Shown here one piece after another: positions 48,290 to 59,230 of a DNA stretch of 64,000 nt; positions within the stretch are counted from its first letter, which is position 1; each line of letters begins with the position of its first letter. The notes beneath the pieces are model-generated. The model did no database searches and was not told the DNA's origin. It saw only the letters and a program-made list of their open reading frames with translations. The position numbers and the translations under genes were made by a program. The stretch lies in NCBI GenBank assembly GCA_019637155.1, contig JAHBWE010000005.1, forward strand, positions 186,001 to 250,000. The letters are read 5' to 3'. This DNA is from Labilithrix sp. (GTDB lineage: Bacteria > Myxococcota_A > Polyangia > Polyangiales > Polyangiaceae).

Positions 48290-49270
48290 ATGGCGCGCGT
48301 GAACCGCGCCTCCTCGCTCCTCGCGCTCCTCGCCGTCGCCGCCTGTTCGCGCACGCCCGCCCCGGCCGGCGAGCCCGGCGCGGCGAAGCCCGACGCGGAC
48401 CCTGCGCCCGTCGCGAGCGGTAACGCGCCGCCGCCGCCGACGCCCGCGGGCGCGACCGATTGTTCGACGCCGTCGGGGCTCACGTGCTGGCGCTTCGACA
48501 CGCCCGAGGCCGCGTTCAAGCACGTGCTCGCGACCGATCCGCTCATCCTCGCGATCGGCGAGGCGCACGCGCAGAAGGGCTCCGAGAAGCTCGCGTCGTC
48601 GACGAAGCGCTTCATGGACTCGCTCCTCCCGATCGTCGCGCCGAAGGCGAGCGACATCGTCGTCGAGCTCTGGATCCCCGATCCGACGTGCAAGAAGGAG
48701 ACGGTCCGCGCGGTCGCGAGCGCGCAGAAGCCCGTCGTCGAGGCGCAGGCGGAGACGAACCAGAACGAGTACGTGACGCTCGGCGTGAAGGCGAAGGCGG
48801 CCGGCGTCACGCCGTGGCCGCTCCGCCCCACCTGCGACGAGCTCGCGACCGTCGCCGACGCGGGCGCCGACGCCGTCATCACGATGCTCGGCTACGTGAA
48901 GAAGCTCACGCAGGACAAGGTCGTCCAGCTCGTGAACCGGAACCGCGCCGACGCCGCGGCGGGCAAGACGATGGTCGTCGCGTACAACGGCGCGCTCCAC
49001 AACGACCTCATGCCGAGCGCGCAGATGAAGGACTACAGCTTCGGTCCCGAGCTCGAACGCTTCGCCGGCGGCCGCTACACCGAGCTCGACATCATCGTGC
49101 CCGAGTACGTGAAGAAGAACCCGTCGTGGGAGCGGCTCGCGTGGTACCCGGCGTTCGAGGCCGATCGCGCCGCGAGCAAGGACACGACCAAGACGACGCT
49201 CTACCTCGTCGGCGACAAGTCCTACACCCTCGTGTTCCCTGCCAGTCCACCTTCCGAAAAACCTCATTGA
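48290..49270 (+). CDS. Lipoprotein of the Tiki/TraB/ChaN-like superfamily
   Basis: 326 residues. Signal LALLAVAAC (lipobox) and a Pro/Ala linker to ~55, then LILAIGEAHAQKGSEKL with the GExH motif of EreA/ChaN/TraB-type proteins, DIVVELWIPDP, and a second histidine motif AYNGALHNDLMP. Such folds include erythromycin esterases, heme-binding ChaN and Tiki proteases. The two histidines could bind a metal or act in catalysis. Two cysteines (TPSGLTCW, DPTCK) may be bridged. No linked partner genes. Confidence 0.7.
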   Translation: MARVNRASSLLALLAVAACSRTPAPAGEPGAAKPDADPAPVASGNAPPPPTPAGATDCSTPSGLTCWRFDTPEAAFKHVLATDPLILAIGEAHAQKGSEKLASSTKRFMDSLLPIVAPKASDIVVELWIPDPTCKKETVRAVASAQKPVVEAQAETNQNEYVTLGVKAKAAGVTPWPLRPTCDELATVADAGADAVITMLGYVKKLTQDKVVQLVNRNRADAAAGKTMVVAYNGALHNDLMPSAQMKDYSFGPELERFAGGRYTELDIIVPEYVKKNPSWERLAWYPAFEADRAASKDTTKTTLYLVGDKSYTLVFPASPPSEKPH

Positions 49271-49303
49271 AGCGCGGGCTCGGATGCTCGACGCTGGTCG
49301 GGC

Positions 49304-51850
<2,547 letters not shown>

Positions 51851-51861
51851 TTTTTTCAACG

Positions 51862-51958
51862 TCAGGGGCTTCGCCCCCGACACCCCCACCCCGCGACCAC
51901 GGCCCTCGCGCTGCGCGCTCGGGTTGCTTCGCAACCGCTGTGGCGGCCGCGGTCGCGG
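51862..51958. repeat. R1 element, inverted diverged copy
   Basis: The reverse complement matches the core of the R1 array downstream: the GGGGC-GAA-GCCCC hairpin and a GAGCGCGCAGCGCGAGGGCC block are shared, while the flanks differ. It begins about 12 bp after the glgP stop and, with the direct array, forms a large imperfect inverted arrangement. Confidence 0.65.
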
Positions 51959-52014
51959 GGCCCCAGGTTGCCCCCGCCGGATCGCGCCAGCGGCGGCCCT
52001 CGCCTCAGGCTGGA

Positions 52015-52345
52015 GGGGCCCCAGAAGCGGCCGCGCAAGCGGGCGCGAAGCGCCCCGAGCGCGCAGCGCGAGGGCCGTGTCTGGGGTAGGGGTGTCGGGG
52101 GCGAAGCCCCTGACATTGAGTAGAAGGGGCCCCAGAAGCGGCCGCGCAAGCGGGCGCGAAGCGCCCCGAGCGCGCAGCGCGAGGGCCGTGTCTGGGGGAG
52201 GGGTGTCGGGGGCGAAGCCCCTGACATTGAGTAGAAGGGGCCCCAGAAGCGGCCGCGCAAGCGGGCGCGAAGCGCCCCGAGCGCGTTAGCGCGAGGGCCG
52301 TGTCTGGGGTGGGGGTGTCGGGGGCGAAGCCCCCGACGTTGACGA
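52015..52345. repeat. R1 array: three tandem ~111-bp repeats
   Basis: Units at 52015-52125, 52126-52236 and 52237-52345, nearly identical; differences include GGTAGG/GGGAGG and GCGCAGCGC/GCGTTAGCGC. Each starts GGGGCCCCAGAAGCGG, contains several GC palindromes and ends with the GGGGC-GAA-GCCCC hairpin. Between convergent genes glgP and the TerB-like gene, and overlapping the latter's 3' end. Confidence 0.9.
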
Positions 52346-52663
52346 ACAAAGTAGATCGTCCAAGAGGTCGAACATCAGCATCTCCTCTTCGTGCACGTGG
52401 CCGTCGGAGGCGATGGCGCGGAGGGCGACGTCGCGGACGAGGCCGGCGGTGTGGGGGCCGATCTCGTTCGGATCGATCCGTTCGGGCTCGGGCGGACAGG
52501 CGAGCAACGCGTCGACGTCCTCCTCGACGTCGAGCTCGCGCGCAAGATTGGTGAGGAAGTTGCGTTCGCTCTCGGCGATCTCGAGGTCCGCCCACAGGAA
52601 GGAGGCGGCGATGCGGAGCGCGAGAGCACGGTCGTTGGGCGAGAAAGGGACGTGGGGCTGCAT
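52286..52663 (-). CDS. TerB-like helical protein whose 3' end is formed by repeat R1
   Basis: 125 residues. Residues 1-~105 (DRALALRIAASFLWADLEIA, then VRDVALRAIASDGHVHEEEM) resemble the all-helical TerB/tellurite-resistance domain, whose acidic residues (ADGHVxxxE) bind metal. The last ~20 residues (SSTSGASPPTPPPQTRPSR) are translation of the R1 repeat, so the natural stop appears to have been replaced by the array. The ATG follows a Gly/Ala-rich leader in which repeat R2 begins. Confidence 0.68.
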   Translation of the reverse strand: MQPHVPFSPNDRALALRIAASFLWADLEIAESERNFLTNLARELDVEEDVDALLACPPEPERIDPNEIGPHTAGLVRDVALRAIASDGHVHEEEMLMFDLLDDLLCSSTSGASPPTPPPQTRPSR

Positions 52664-52679
52664 GGCCGTTTCGCCTCAG

Positions 52680-52775
52680 CAGCACGCATGCCACGCTCCC
52701 GCTCCAGCGATCTCGCGCCCTTGGCGCTCGTGACCATATGGCCCGGGCCGGCCCGGGCCAGGCCAGGGGCCAGGG
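52680..52775. repeat. R2 dispersed repeat, copy B
   Basis: Shares blocks with 39019-39115: CCAGCGAT...CGCGCC, then GGCCCGGGCC, GGGCCAGGCCAGG and GCCAG. It lies between the divergent TerB-like and UspA genes and so within their promoter region. It is rich in nested GGCC palindromes but does not keep copy A's 10-bp stem. Confidence 0.6.
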
Positions 52776-52868
52776 GAAAGCTCGATGCCCTCGCGCGGGC
52801 CAGCGGGCCGACGCAGCCAAGCGCGTGCAAGACATGCGCGTGGTCCGCCGCTTGCGTTCATCTCGAGC

Positions 52869-53411
52869 ATGACGCTCCCGAAGATCATCCTCGTTCCCAC
52901 CGACTTCGGGGCGCCCTCCGAAGCCGCGATCGACTACGCGATCGACTACGCGCGCGTGTTCGGCGCCGAGGTCGTGCTCATGCACGCCTACGAGATCCCG
53001 ATCATGGGCTTCCCCGACGGCGCGCTCGTCGCGACGGCGGAGCTGACGACGCGCATCCTCGAAGGCGCGCAGGCGGGCCTGAATCGGCAGGTCGCGAGCC
53101 GGCAAGGCTCGGGCGTCGAGGTGCGCGGCATCATCAAACAAGGCGACGCCTGGCACATGGTGAACGAGGCGGCCGAGGAGACGGGCGCGACGCTCATCGT
53201 CATGGGCACGCACGGCCGCACGGGGATCCCGCGCGCCCTCATCGGCAGCGTCGCGGAGAAGGTCGTGCGCACGTCGAAGGTCCCAGTCCTCACCGTCCAC
53301 GTCGACGAGCACGCGCCCCGCACCACCACCGCCGCGCAGGAGAACCCGCGCACGACGCTCGCCTACGGCACCCATCCCGCCAACCGCAGCGCGCCGCAGA
53401 GCCGCCACTGA
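52869..53411 (+). CDS. Universal stress protein, UspA family
   Basis: 180 residues. KIILVPTDFGAPSEAAIDYA at the N-terminus and GTHGRTGIPRALIGSVAEKV (the GxxGxxxxx-G(S/T)V ATP-binding loop) are diagnostic of ATP-binding Usp proteins. A ~30-residue extra tail (Thr/Ala/Arg/His) follows the last strand. Usually induced under energy or redox stress. Divergent from the TerB-like gene. Confidence 0.92.
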   Translation: MTLPKIILVPTDFGAPSEAAIDYAIDYARVFGAEVVLMHAYEIPIMGFPDGALVATAELTTRILEGAQAGLNRQVASRQGSGVEVRGIIKQGDAWHMVNEAAEETGATLIVMGTHGRTGIPRALIGSVAEKVVRTSKVPVLTVHVDEHAPRTTTAAQENPRTTLAYGTHPANRSAPQSRH

Positions 53412-53447
53412 CGCGCCGGCGTTCACGACGCGCGGGCCCGTGAGCGA

Positions 53448-55013
53448 TCAGCGCTTCGTTCGTACGATGCGGCCGAAGGCGTCGCCCGCCGCGCGCGCGA
53501 GCTCCTCGAGGCGGCGCGTGCCGATCATCGTGTCGCCCAGCTCGTCGGCGACGATGACGACGGCGGTGCGTCCGCTCACGCGGATGGGGACCACCGCGAC
53601 GTCGCGGGTGGGGTTCTTGAGGATGCGCAGCAACGGCGCGTGCACGTCGTCGTAGCGGATCGGTCCGAGGTAGACGTCCTCGCGGATCGCGCGATCGAAG
53701 ACGCTCTGCGCCTCGAGCGGGATCAAGACCGCCTGGAGCTGGGAGCGATCGGCGAACTCCGGCGTGCACATCCAGCCGAGGTAGCCGCCCTTCTTCACGA
53801 CGAAGAGCGCCACCTTCGTCGCGACGAGCCGCGCGCCGGTGAGGACCAGCTCGAGGACCTCGTCGCGCGAGCCCGCCGCCTTGAGCGCCGCGATGACGCC
53901 GCTCATCTCCGCCGCGACCTGCGGCGCGAACGCCGAATACGACGAAGGCGTGAGCGAGCCCGGGACCGGCGGCGGGCCGGGGATGAACGAGCCGAGCGGC
54001 GGCTGCGCGGAGCCGCCCGCGCCCGCGCCCGGCCCCGCGCCCGTGCCTGTGCTCGGCCCCGCGCCCGTGCTCGGCAAGGAGAGGGAAGGCCCGAGCTCGT
54101 CGATGCGCGGCGCCGACTTCTCGACGAGGTCGCGGAGCCCCGTCGCGTCGAAGCTGTAGCCCTCGCCGAGCGGCGAGGCGCTCGGATCGAGGAGGCCCGG
54201 CGGACGCTGCGTGCCGCCCTTCACCTTCGCGGGGTAGAAGGTCTTGCGCGTCAGCGGCAGCGGGATCTCCGAGCCGTAGCCGCTCGGCGGCGGCGGATCG
54301 GTCCGCGTATGGACCGGCGTGCCCCACGGCGGCGTGCGGATCCGCACCGGCGGCGCAGGACCCGGCGGCGGCGCCGACTCGGGCTGGATGACGAGGCTCG
54401 GCTTCGCCGCCCGCGGCACCGCCGACGGCGTATACGCCCGCGGCCGCGAGTCGTAGAGCATGTCTTCGTGATGGGGCTCCGCCCCATACCCCGATGTCTC
54501 GGCGCTCGACATGAACGGGGGGCTTCGTCCCCCCTCACCCCCCCACTGGGAGGAGGGTGGGATCGAGGGGCGCTGGGCGTGCTCGCGGCGGAGGTCGTCG
54601 TTGCGCATCTTGCGGAGCGCTTCTTCGATCGCGGCGGGGGTGGCGCGGACGAGGCGGACGGGGGCGCCGAGGTGGAAGCCGATCTCGTTCGCGGGGTGGA
54701 GGTCGGTCGCGTCGGCGACGACGACGTCGATCGTGCCCGTGATCGCGTCGTGGCGGACCGGGATCGCGAAGAGGCGCGCGCAGAGGCCGGCGGGCAGGCG
54801 CGCGACGAGCTCCGGCAGCGGCGCGATCTGACGCAGGAACGGCGCCTCGCTCCGCGCGAGGTAGCGGGCGAGCACGTCGCTCGTCGTCGCGCCCGTCTCC
54901 ACGAGCGACTGCACGAGCGGCATCCGGCCGTTCACCGCCGTGAACAACGCGTCGGCGACCGCACGCGACGACGCGGCCTCTTCGAGGAGCAGCGCCTTCG
55001 TCAGATCGTCCAC
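53448..55013 (-). CDS. MshEN/GspE-N-domain protein with C-terminal GAF-like domain
   Basis: 521 residues. Residues 1-~135 are a type II secretion GspE N-terminal (MshEN) domain (LVQSLVETGATTSDVLARYL and IGFHLGAPVRLVRATPAAIE), a c-di-GMP-binding fold. A 240-residue Pro/Gly linker follows, then a ~150-residue GAF-like domain (TKVALFVVKKGGYLGWMC and RDVAVVPIRVSGRTAVVIVA). There is no ATPase domain, so it is a regulator rather than a secretion motor. Linker residues ~150-185 are encoded by an inserted R3 repeat. Confidence 0.78.
   Translation of the reverse strand: MDDLTKALLLEEAASSRAVADALFTAVNGRMPLVQSLVETGATTSDVLARYLARSEAPFLRQIAPLPELVARLPAGLCARLFAIPVRHDAITGTIDVVVADATDLHPANEIGFHLGAPVRLVRATPAAIEEALRKMRNDDLRREHAQRPSIPPSSQWGGEGGRSPPFMSSAETSGYGAEPHHEDMLYDSRPRAYTPSAVPRAAKPSLVIQPESAPPPGPAPPVRIRTPPWGTPVHTRTDPPPPSGYGSEIPLPLTRKTFYPAKVKGGTQRPPGLLDPSASPLGEGYSFDATGLRDLVEKSAPRIDELGPSLSLPSTGAGPSTGTGAGPGAGAGGSAQPPLGSFIPGPPPVPGSLTPSSYSAFAPQVAAEMSGVIAALKAAGSRDEVLELVLTGARLVATKVALFVVKKGGYLGWMCTPEFADRSQLQAVLIPLEAQSVFDRAIREDVYLGPIRYDDVHAPLLRILKNPTRDVAVVPIRVSGRTAVVIVADELGDTMIGTRRLEELARAAGDAFGRIVRTKR
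54464..54565. repeat. R3 element inserted in frame in the MshEN protein gene
   Basis: An inverted R3 copy (CTTCGTGATGGGGCTCCGCC, then CCATACCCCG) is followed by a second hairpin with GGGGGG-CTTCGT-CCCCCC arms. Translated on the minus strand it gives the anomalous segment PPSSQWGGEGGRSPPF and following residues to about GAEPHHEDM, between two normal Pro-rich linker parts. Confidence 0.65.
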
Positions 55014-55058
55014 GAGGCCAAGCCTATCCGACCTTCGGGAGGATGTGCCGCGCGCGAT

Positions 55059-55361
55059 CTACTTCTTGTCGAACTGGAACACGACCTCGCTCTTCCGCAC
55101 CAGGCCGAGCTGCTCGCGCGCGATGCGCTCGACCGCGGTCGGGTTGTCGCGGAGGTCCTTGACCTCGGCGCGGAGGCGGGACACGTCGCGCCGGAGCTCC
55201 GCGTTCTCGGTCTCGACGTCCTTCAGCTCCTTCTCGAGCGCGCGCATCCGCGGCATCCCCTCCGGCGAGAGGACGAGCACCGGCACCGCGATGAGCGACA
55301 CCGTGAGGAGGGCGAGCGGGAGACCGCGGAGCCACGCGTCGGGCGGCATGGAAGATTGCAC
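55059..55361 (-). CDS. ftsB: FtsB/DivIC-type cell-division protein
   Basis: 100 residues. One N-terminal membrane helix (GLPLALLTVSLIAVPVLVL), then a leucine-zipper coiled coil (KELKDVETENAELRRDVSRL) and the conserved ending NPTAVERIAREQLGLVRKSE, the hallmark of FtsB/DivIC. It bridges FtsQ/FtsL and the septal synthase. Alternative ATG four codons in (MPPDAW). Divergent from gatB; unusually not next to eno, a frequent partner. Confidence 0.88.
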   Translation of the reverse strand: MQSSMPPDAWLRGLPLALLTVSLIAVPVLVLSPEGMPRMRALEKELKDVETENAELRRDVSRLRAEVKDLRDNPTAVERIAREQLGLVRKSEVVFQFDKK

Positions 55362-55411
55362 GGTACGGGCACGGTCATGACAGTGCCAAGAAACCGAGTA
55401 CAGTAGCGCGC

Positions 55412-56851
55412 ATGAGCACCTGGGAAGCCGTCATCGGCCTCGAGGTCCACGCCCAACTCCTCACGAAGTCGAAGCTGTTCTGCGGCTGCGCGACCTCGTT
55501 CGGCGCGCCCCCGAACACCAACGTGTGCCCCACCTGCCTCGGCCTCCCCGGCGCGCTGCCGGTCCTCAACGCCGAGGCGGTGAAGATGGCGGTGAAGGCG
55601 GCCCTCGCGCTCGGCTGCAAAATCCAGCCGAAGAGCCGCTTCGCGCGGAAGAACTACTTCTACCCGGACCTCCCGAAGGGCTACCAGATCAGCCAGTACG
55701 ACGAGCCGTACTCGCAGGGCGGCGTCGTGGAGTACGAGGTCGACGGCGCGAAGAAGAGCGCGCGCCTCACGCGCATCCACATGGAAGAGGACGCGGGCAA
55801 GAACCTCCACGACCTCGGCGGCGGCTCCGTCGTCGACTTGAACCGCGCCGGCACACCCCTCATCGAGATCGTCGGCGAGCCCGATCTGCGATCGCCGCGA
55901 GAGGCGGCCGAGTACCTCCGCGCCCTCCGCGACGTCCTCATCTTCCTCGGCGTCAACGACGGCAACCTCGAGGAAGGATCGTTCCGCTGCGACGCCAACG
56001 TGTCGATCCGCCCCGCCGGCACGACCGAGCTCGGCACGCGCGTCGAGCTGAAGAACATCAACTCGTTCCGCTTCGTCGAGAAGGCGATCGCCGGCGAGAT
56101 CCAGCGCCAGGCGCACGTCCTCGAGACGGGGGGCAAGGTCGTGATGGAGACGCGCGGCTGGGACGAGAAGAACGGGACGACGTTCTCGCTCCGGAGCAAG
56201 GAGATGGCGATGGACTATCGCTACTTCCCCGAGCCGGACCTCCTCCCGCTCGAGCTCGACGACGTGCTCGTCGCGCAGATCAAGGCGACGGTCCCCGAGA
56301 CGCCGCGCGTGAAGCGCGAGCGCTTCGTCGCCGAGCTCGGGCTCACGCCCTATGCGGCGGAGGTGCTCACCCAGCACCCGCGCGTGGCCGGCTTCTTCGA
56401 GCGCGCGGCGCTCCTCTCTCCGGACGCGGTCGCGATCGCGAACTTCATCCAGAGCGAGGTCCTCCGCGACGTCACGACGACGGGCCTCGAGGCGAGCTTC
56501 CCGATCACGCCGAAGCAGCTCGTCGAGATCCTCACCCTCGTCGCGAAGAAGACGATCAGCGGCAAGCAGGCGAAGGAGCTCTACGCGAAGACGAAGGAGC
56601 GCGGGCACGAGGTGTCGCCGAGCGCGCTCGTCGCCGAGCTCGGGATGTCGCAGATCTCGGACACCGGCGCGATCGAGGCCGCGTGCCAGGAGGTCATCGC
56701 CGCGAACGCGAAGCAGGTCGAGCAGTATCGCTCCGGAAAGACGGGCGTCTTCGGCTTCTTCGTCGGGCAGGTAATGAAGGCGACGAAGGGCAGCGCGAAC
56801 CCGCAGCTCGTCAACGAGACCTTGAAACGTCTGCTCGACAGCCCCACGTGA
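55412..56851 (+). CDS. gatB: Asp/Glu-tRNA amidotransferase subunit B
   Basis: 479 residues. MSTWEAVIGLEVHAQLLTKS, CPTCLGLPGALPVLN, GYQISQYDEP, RIHMEEDAGKN, DLNRAGTPLIEIV and FRCDANVSIRP are canonical GatB blocks; the C-terminal YqeY-like tail is present. With GatA and GatC it converts Glu-tRNA(Gln) or Asp-tRNA(Asn) to the amide form. gatA/gatC are not in the window, so the subunits are encoded apart. It is 7 bp from the kinase gene downstream. Confidence 0.97.
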   Translation: MSTWEAVIGLEVHAQLLTKSKLFCGCATSFGAPPNTNVCPTCLGLPGALPVLNAEAVKMAVKAALALGCKIQPKSRFARKNYFYPDLPKGYQISQYDEPYSQGGVVEYEVDGAKKSARLTRIHMEEDAGKNLHDLGGGSVVDLNRAGTPLIEIVGEPDLRSPREAAEYLRALRDVLIFLGVNDGNLEEGSFRCDANVSIRPAGTTELGTRVELKNINSFRFVEKAIAGEIQRQAHVLETGGKVVMETRGWDEKNGTTFSLRSKEMAMDYRYFPEPDLLPLELDDVLVAQIKATVPETPRVKRERFVAELGLTPYAAEVLTQHPRVAGFFERAALLSPDAVAIANFIQSEVLRDVTTTGLEASFPITPKQLVEILTLVAKKTISGKQAKELYAKTKERGHEVSPSALVAELGMSQISDTGAIEAACQEVIAANAKQVEQYRSGKTGVFGFFVGQVMKATKGSANPQLVNETLKRLLDSPT

Positions 56852-56858
56852 GGACCAC

Positions 56859-58328
56859 GTGAGTAGTCAGGGATCGCGCCGGCGCATCCTCATCGTCGAC
56901 GACAACCTCGAGCTCGTCGACACGCTCCGCGCGGTCCTCGCGTCGGGCATCGCCGGCGTTTCCATCGAGACCGCGACGAGCGGCGCCGCCGCCGTCCCGC
57001 TCGCGAAGCGAGGGTTCGACGTGGCGATCGTGGACGTGAAGCTGCCGGATACGAGCGGGGTCGACCTCATCGCGCCCCTGCGCGCGGCGGCGCCGTTCTC
57101 GGAGGTCCTCCTCCTCACCGGCTTCGCGAGCGTCGACGCCGCGATCGGCGCGCTCCGCTCCGGCGCGTTCGCCTTCGTCCTCAAGTCGTTCCGGCCGGAG
57201 GAGCTCATCTCGATCGTCGAGCAAGCCCTCACCAAGGTCGAGCTCAAGCACGAGCGCGACGAGCTCGAGCGCCGCTACCGCGACCTCGTCGAGGTGACGG
57301 ACGTGCTCGTCGTCGCGCTCTCCGCCACCGACGACGTGACGCTGATGAACCGGAAGGCCGCCTCGCTCGCGGGCACGTCGAGCGACGCCGCCCTCGGCCA
57401 ACCCTTCCTCGACACGTGGATCCCCGCCGAGGAGCACGCCGCGATGAAGGCCGCGCTCGCGGAGACGCGCGCGGTGGGGCGCGCGGCGGAGGTCGAGACC
57501 GGCTTCGTCGATCCGTCGACCGCGGCGCGCGGCAAGCGCGTGCGCTGGCACCTCTCCCGCTCGCGCGAGCCGTCCGAGGTCGTGTACGCGGTCGGCATCG
57601 ACGTCACCGAGAGCCGCGCGCTCGAGCGGCGCGCCGCCGACGCGGAGGCGCTCTCGGCGATGGGCGAGCTCGCGATGAACCTCGCGCACGAGATCCGGAA
57701 CCCGCTCAACGCCGCGGTCCTCCAGCTCCACCTCCTCACGCGCAAGCTCGATCGGATCGAGGCCGACGAGTCGACGCGCGGCGGGCTGAAGGACCGCGCG
57801 CGCATCGTCGGCGACGAGATCGGCCGCTTGAACCGCCTCCTCACCGAGTTCCTCGAGCTCGCGCGGCCGCGCGGGATCGCGCGCGAGCCGGTCCACGTCC
57901 CGCGCCTCGCGGACGAGGTGCTCGACCTCGAAGAGGAGACCGCGAAGAGCCGCCGCGTCACGATCGTGCGCGACCTCCCGCCCGACGGCTGCGTCGCGAT
58001 CGGCGACCGCGAGAAGCTGAAGCAGGTGACGATCAACCTCGTCGTCAACGCGCTCGAGGCGATGAAGCAGGACGGCGGCACGTTGACCGTGCGCGTGCGG
58101 CCCGAGGGCGAGCGCGTGCTTATGAGCATCGAGGACACCGGCCCCGGCATCGCGACGGAGCTCCTCGCGAACGTGTTCGATCCGTTCTTCACGACGAAGG
58201 AGGCCGGCACCGGCCTCGGCCTCTCGATCGTGCGCAAGATCGTCGACCAGCACGGCGGCGACGTCGAGATCGAGAGCGCGCGCGGGAAGGGCGCGCGCGT
58301 CGTCGTGTCGATCCCGATGGGGCGCTGA
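56859..58328 (+). CDS. REC-PAS-histidine kinase
   Basis: 489 residues, GTG start. Receiver domain first (1-120; DDN, phospho-acceptor Asp in AIVDVKLPD, LLLTGFAS, LKSFRPEE), PAS domain (~140-250), H box AHEIRNPLNAAVLQLHLL, N box INLVVNALEAMK, G1 DTGPGIA, F box FDPFFTTKE and G2 GTGLGLSIV. An N-terminal receiver before the kinase, without a membrane anchor, suggests that phosphorylation of the receiver by another kinase controls this enzyme. No output regulator is adjacent. It directly abuts the convergent membrane gene. Confidence 0.92.
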   Translation: MSSQGSRRRILIVDDNLELVDTLRAVLASGIAGVSIETATSGAAAVPLAKRGFDVAIVDVKLPDTSGVDLIAPLRAAAPFSEVLLLTGFASVDAAIGALRSGAFAFVLKSFRPEELISIVEQALTKVELKHERDELERRYRDLVEVTDVLVVALSATDDVTLMNRKAASLAGTSSDAALGQPFLDTWIPAEEHAAMKAALAETRAVGRAAEVETGFVDPSTAARGKRVRWHLSRSREPSEVVYAVGIDVTESRALERRAADAEALSAMGELAMNLAHEIRNPLNAAVLQLHLLTRKLDRIEADESTRGGLKDRARIVGDEIGRLNRLLTEFLELARPRGIAREPVHVPRLADEVLDLEEETAKSRRVTIVRDLPPDGCVAIGDREKLKQVTINLVVNALEAMKQDGGTLTVRVRPEGERVLMSIEDTGPGIATELLANVFDPFFTTKEAGTGLGLSIVRKIVDQHGGDVEIESARGKGARVVVSIPMGR

Positions 58329-59219
58329 TCACCTCAGTCGATCGAGGCGCGTCGGCGGGGCGCCGCCGAAGAACACGCCGGCGCCGAAGCGGCCGACCGA
58401 CAGCACCTTGAGCGCGCCCATCACCACGACCGCGGCGCCGACCGCGAGGCGCCCGGCGAGCCGCGCCCGCCCGCGCGCCCGCACCTCGTCGATCGTGCCC
58501 TCGTCGACCGCGTCCGCCGACCCCGTCGCGCCGTCGCGATACCCCGCCGTGGGCGCGAGCTTCGCGCCGTGCACGACGACGGGGCCGGGCGGTCGCGCCG
58601 CGAGCGGCGGGTGGTGGAGCTTGCCGTCGTCGAGCTCGACCCACCCGTCGCCGGCGTGGCGGCCGCTCGTCGCGGTGGCGAGCCGCGCCGCGGTCGCCCG
58701 CTGCGCGCGCCACGCGAGGAGCGCGTACCCGACCCCGAGCGCGAGCCCGGCGATCGCGGTCGCGACGTCGGCGCCGTGGTTGAGCGGACGCGGGCGAACG
58801 AAGTGCATGACGATCGCGAGCGCGACGAGCGTCGTGACGAGCGCGTGGACGCCGGCGAGCGAGAGCACCACCACCTTCGTCGCGGCGCGCCCGCCGATCC
58901 ACGTCGCGAGCGCGATCCCGCCGAGCGATCCGACCCCGAACGCGAGCATGACGAGCCCGTCCTCGAGGTCGGACGAGCCCTCCCAGACGCGGAGCTCGCG
59001 CTGGACGCTCTGCTCCGCGACGCACCACGACGCGAACGCGATCGCGAGGGCGGTCACGCCGACGACGCGAGCGTCGACGAAGCGCGCGCACGCGAGGAGG
59101 ACCACGACCGTCGCGATCGCGACGCCGGGGCCGTACGTGTTGTAGATGAACGGCGGAACGAGCTGACACGCGAGCACCGCGAGCAGCACCGCGAACGCGC
59201 GCGCGACGCGGCCCTTCAC
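58329..59219 (-). CDS. Polytopic membrane protein of unknown function
   Basis: 296 residues with about seven hydrophobic helices (AFAVLLAVLACQLVPPFIY, VAIATVVVLLACARFV, VGVTALAIAFASWCV, LVMLAFGVGSLGGIALATWI, VVLSLAGVHALVTTLVALAIV, AGLALGVGYALLAW and one near the C-terminus). A ~70-residue soluble loop separates helices 6 and 7. The GTG start at 59219 lies 11 bp after the upstream gene's stop and probably shares its transcript. No family recognised. Confidence 0.7.
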   Translation of the reverse strand: MKGRVARAFAVLLAVLACQLVPPFIYNTYGPGVAIATVVVLLACARFVDARVVGVTALAIAFASWCVAEQSVQRELRVWEGSSDLEDGLVMLAFGVGSLGGIALATWIGGRAATKVVVLSLAGVHALVTTLVALAIVMHFVRPRPLNHGADVATAIAGLALGVGYALLAWRAQRATAARLATATSGRHAGDGWVELDDGKLHHPPLAARPPGPVVVHGAKLAPTAGYRDGATGSADAVDEGTIDEVRARGRARLAGRLAVGAAVVVMGALKVLSVGRFGAGVFFGGAPPTRLDRLR

Positions 59220-59230
59220 GTCACGTCGCG

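Noticed and set aside
51851..52345. CRISPR array
   Set aside because: Only three long contiguous repeats without spacers, and no cas genes.
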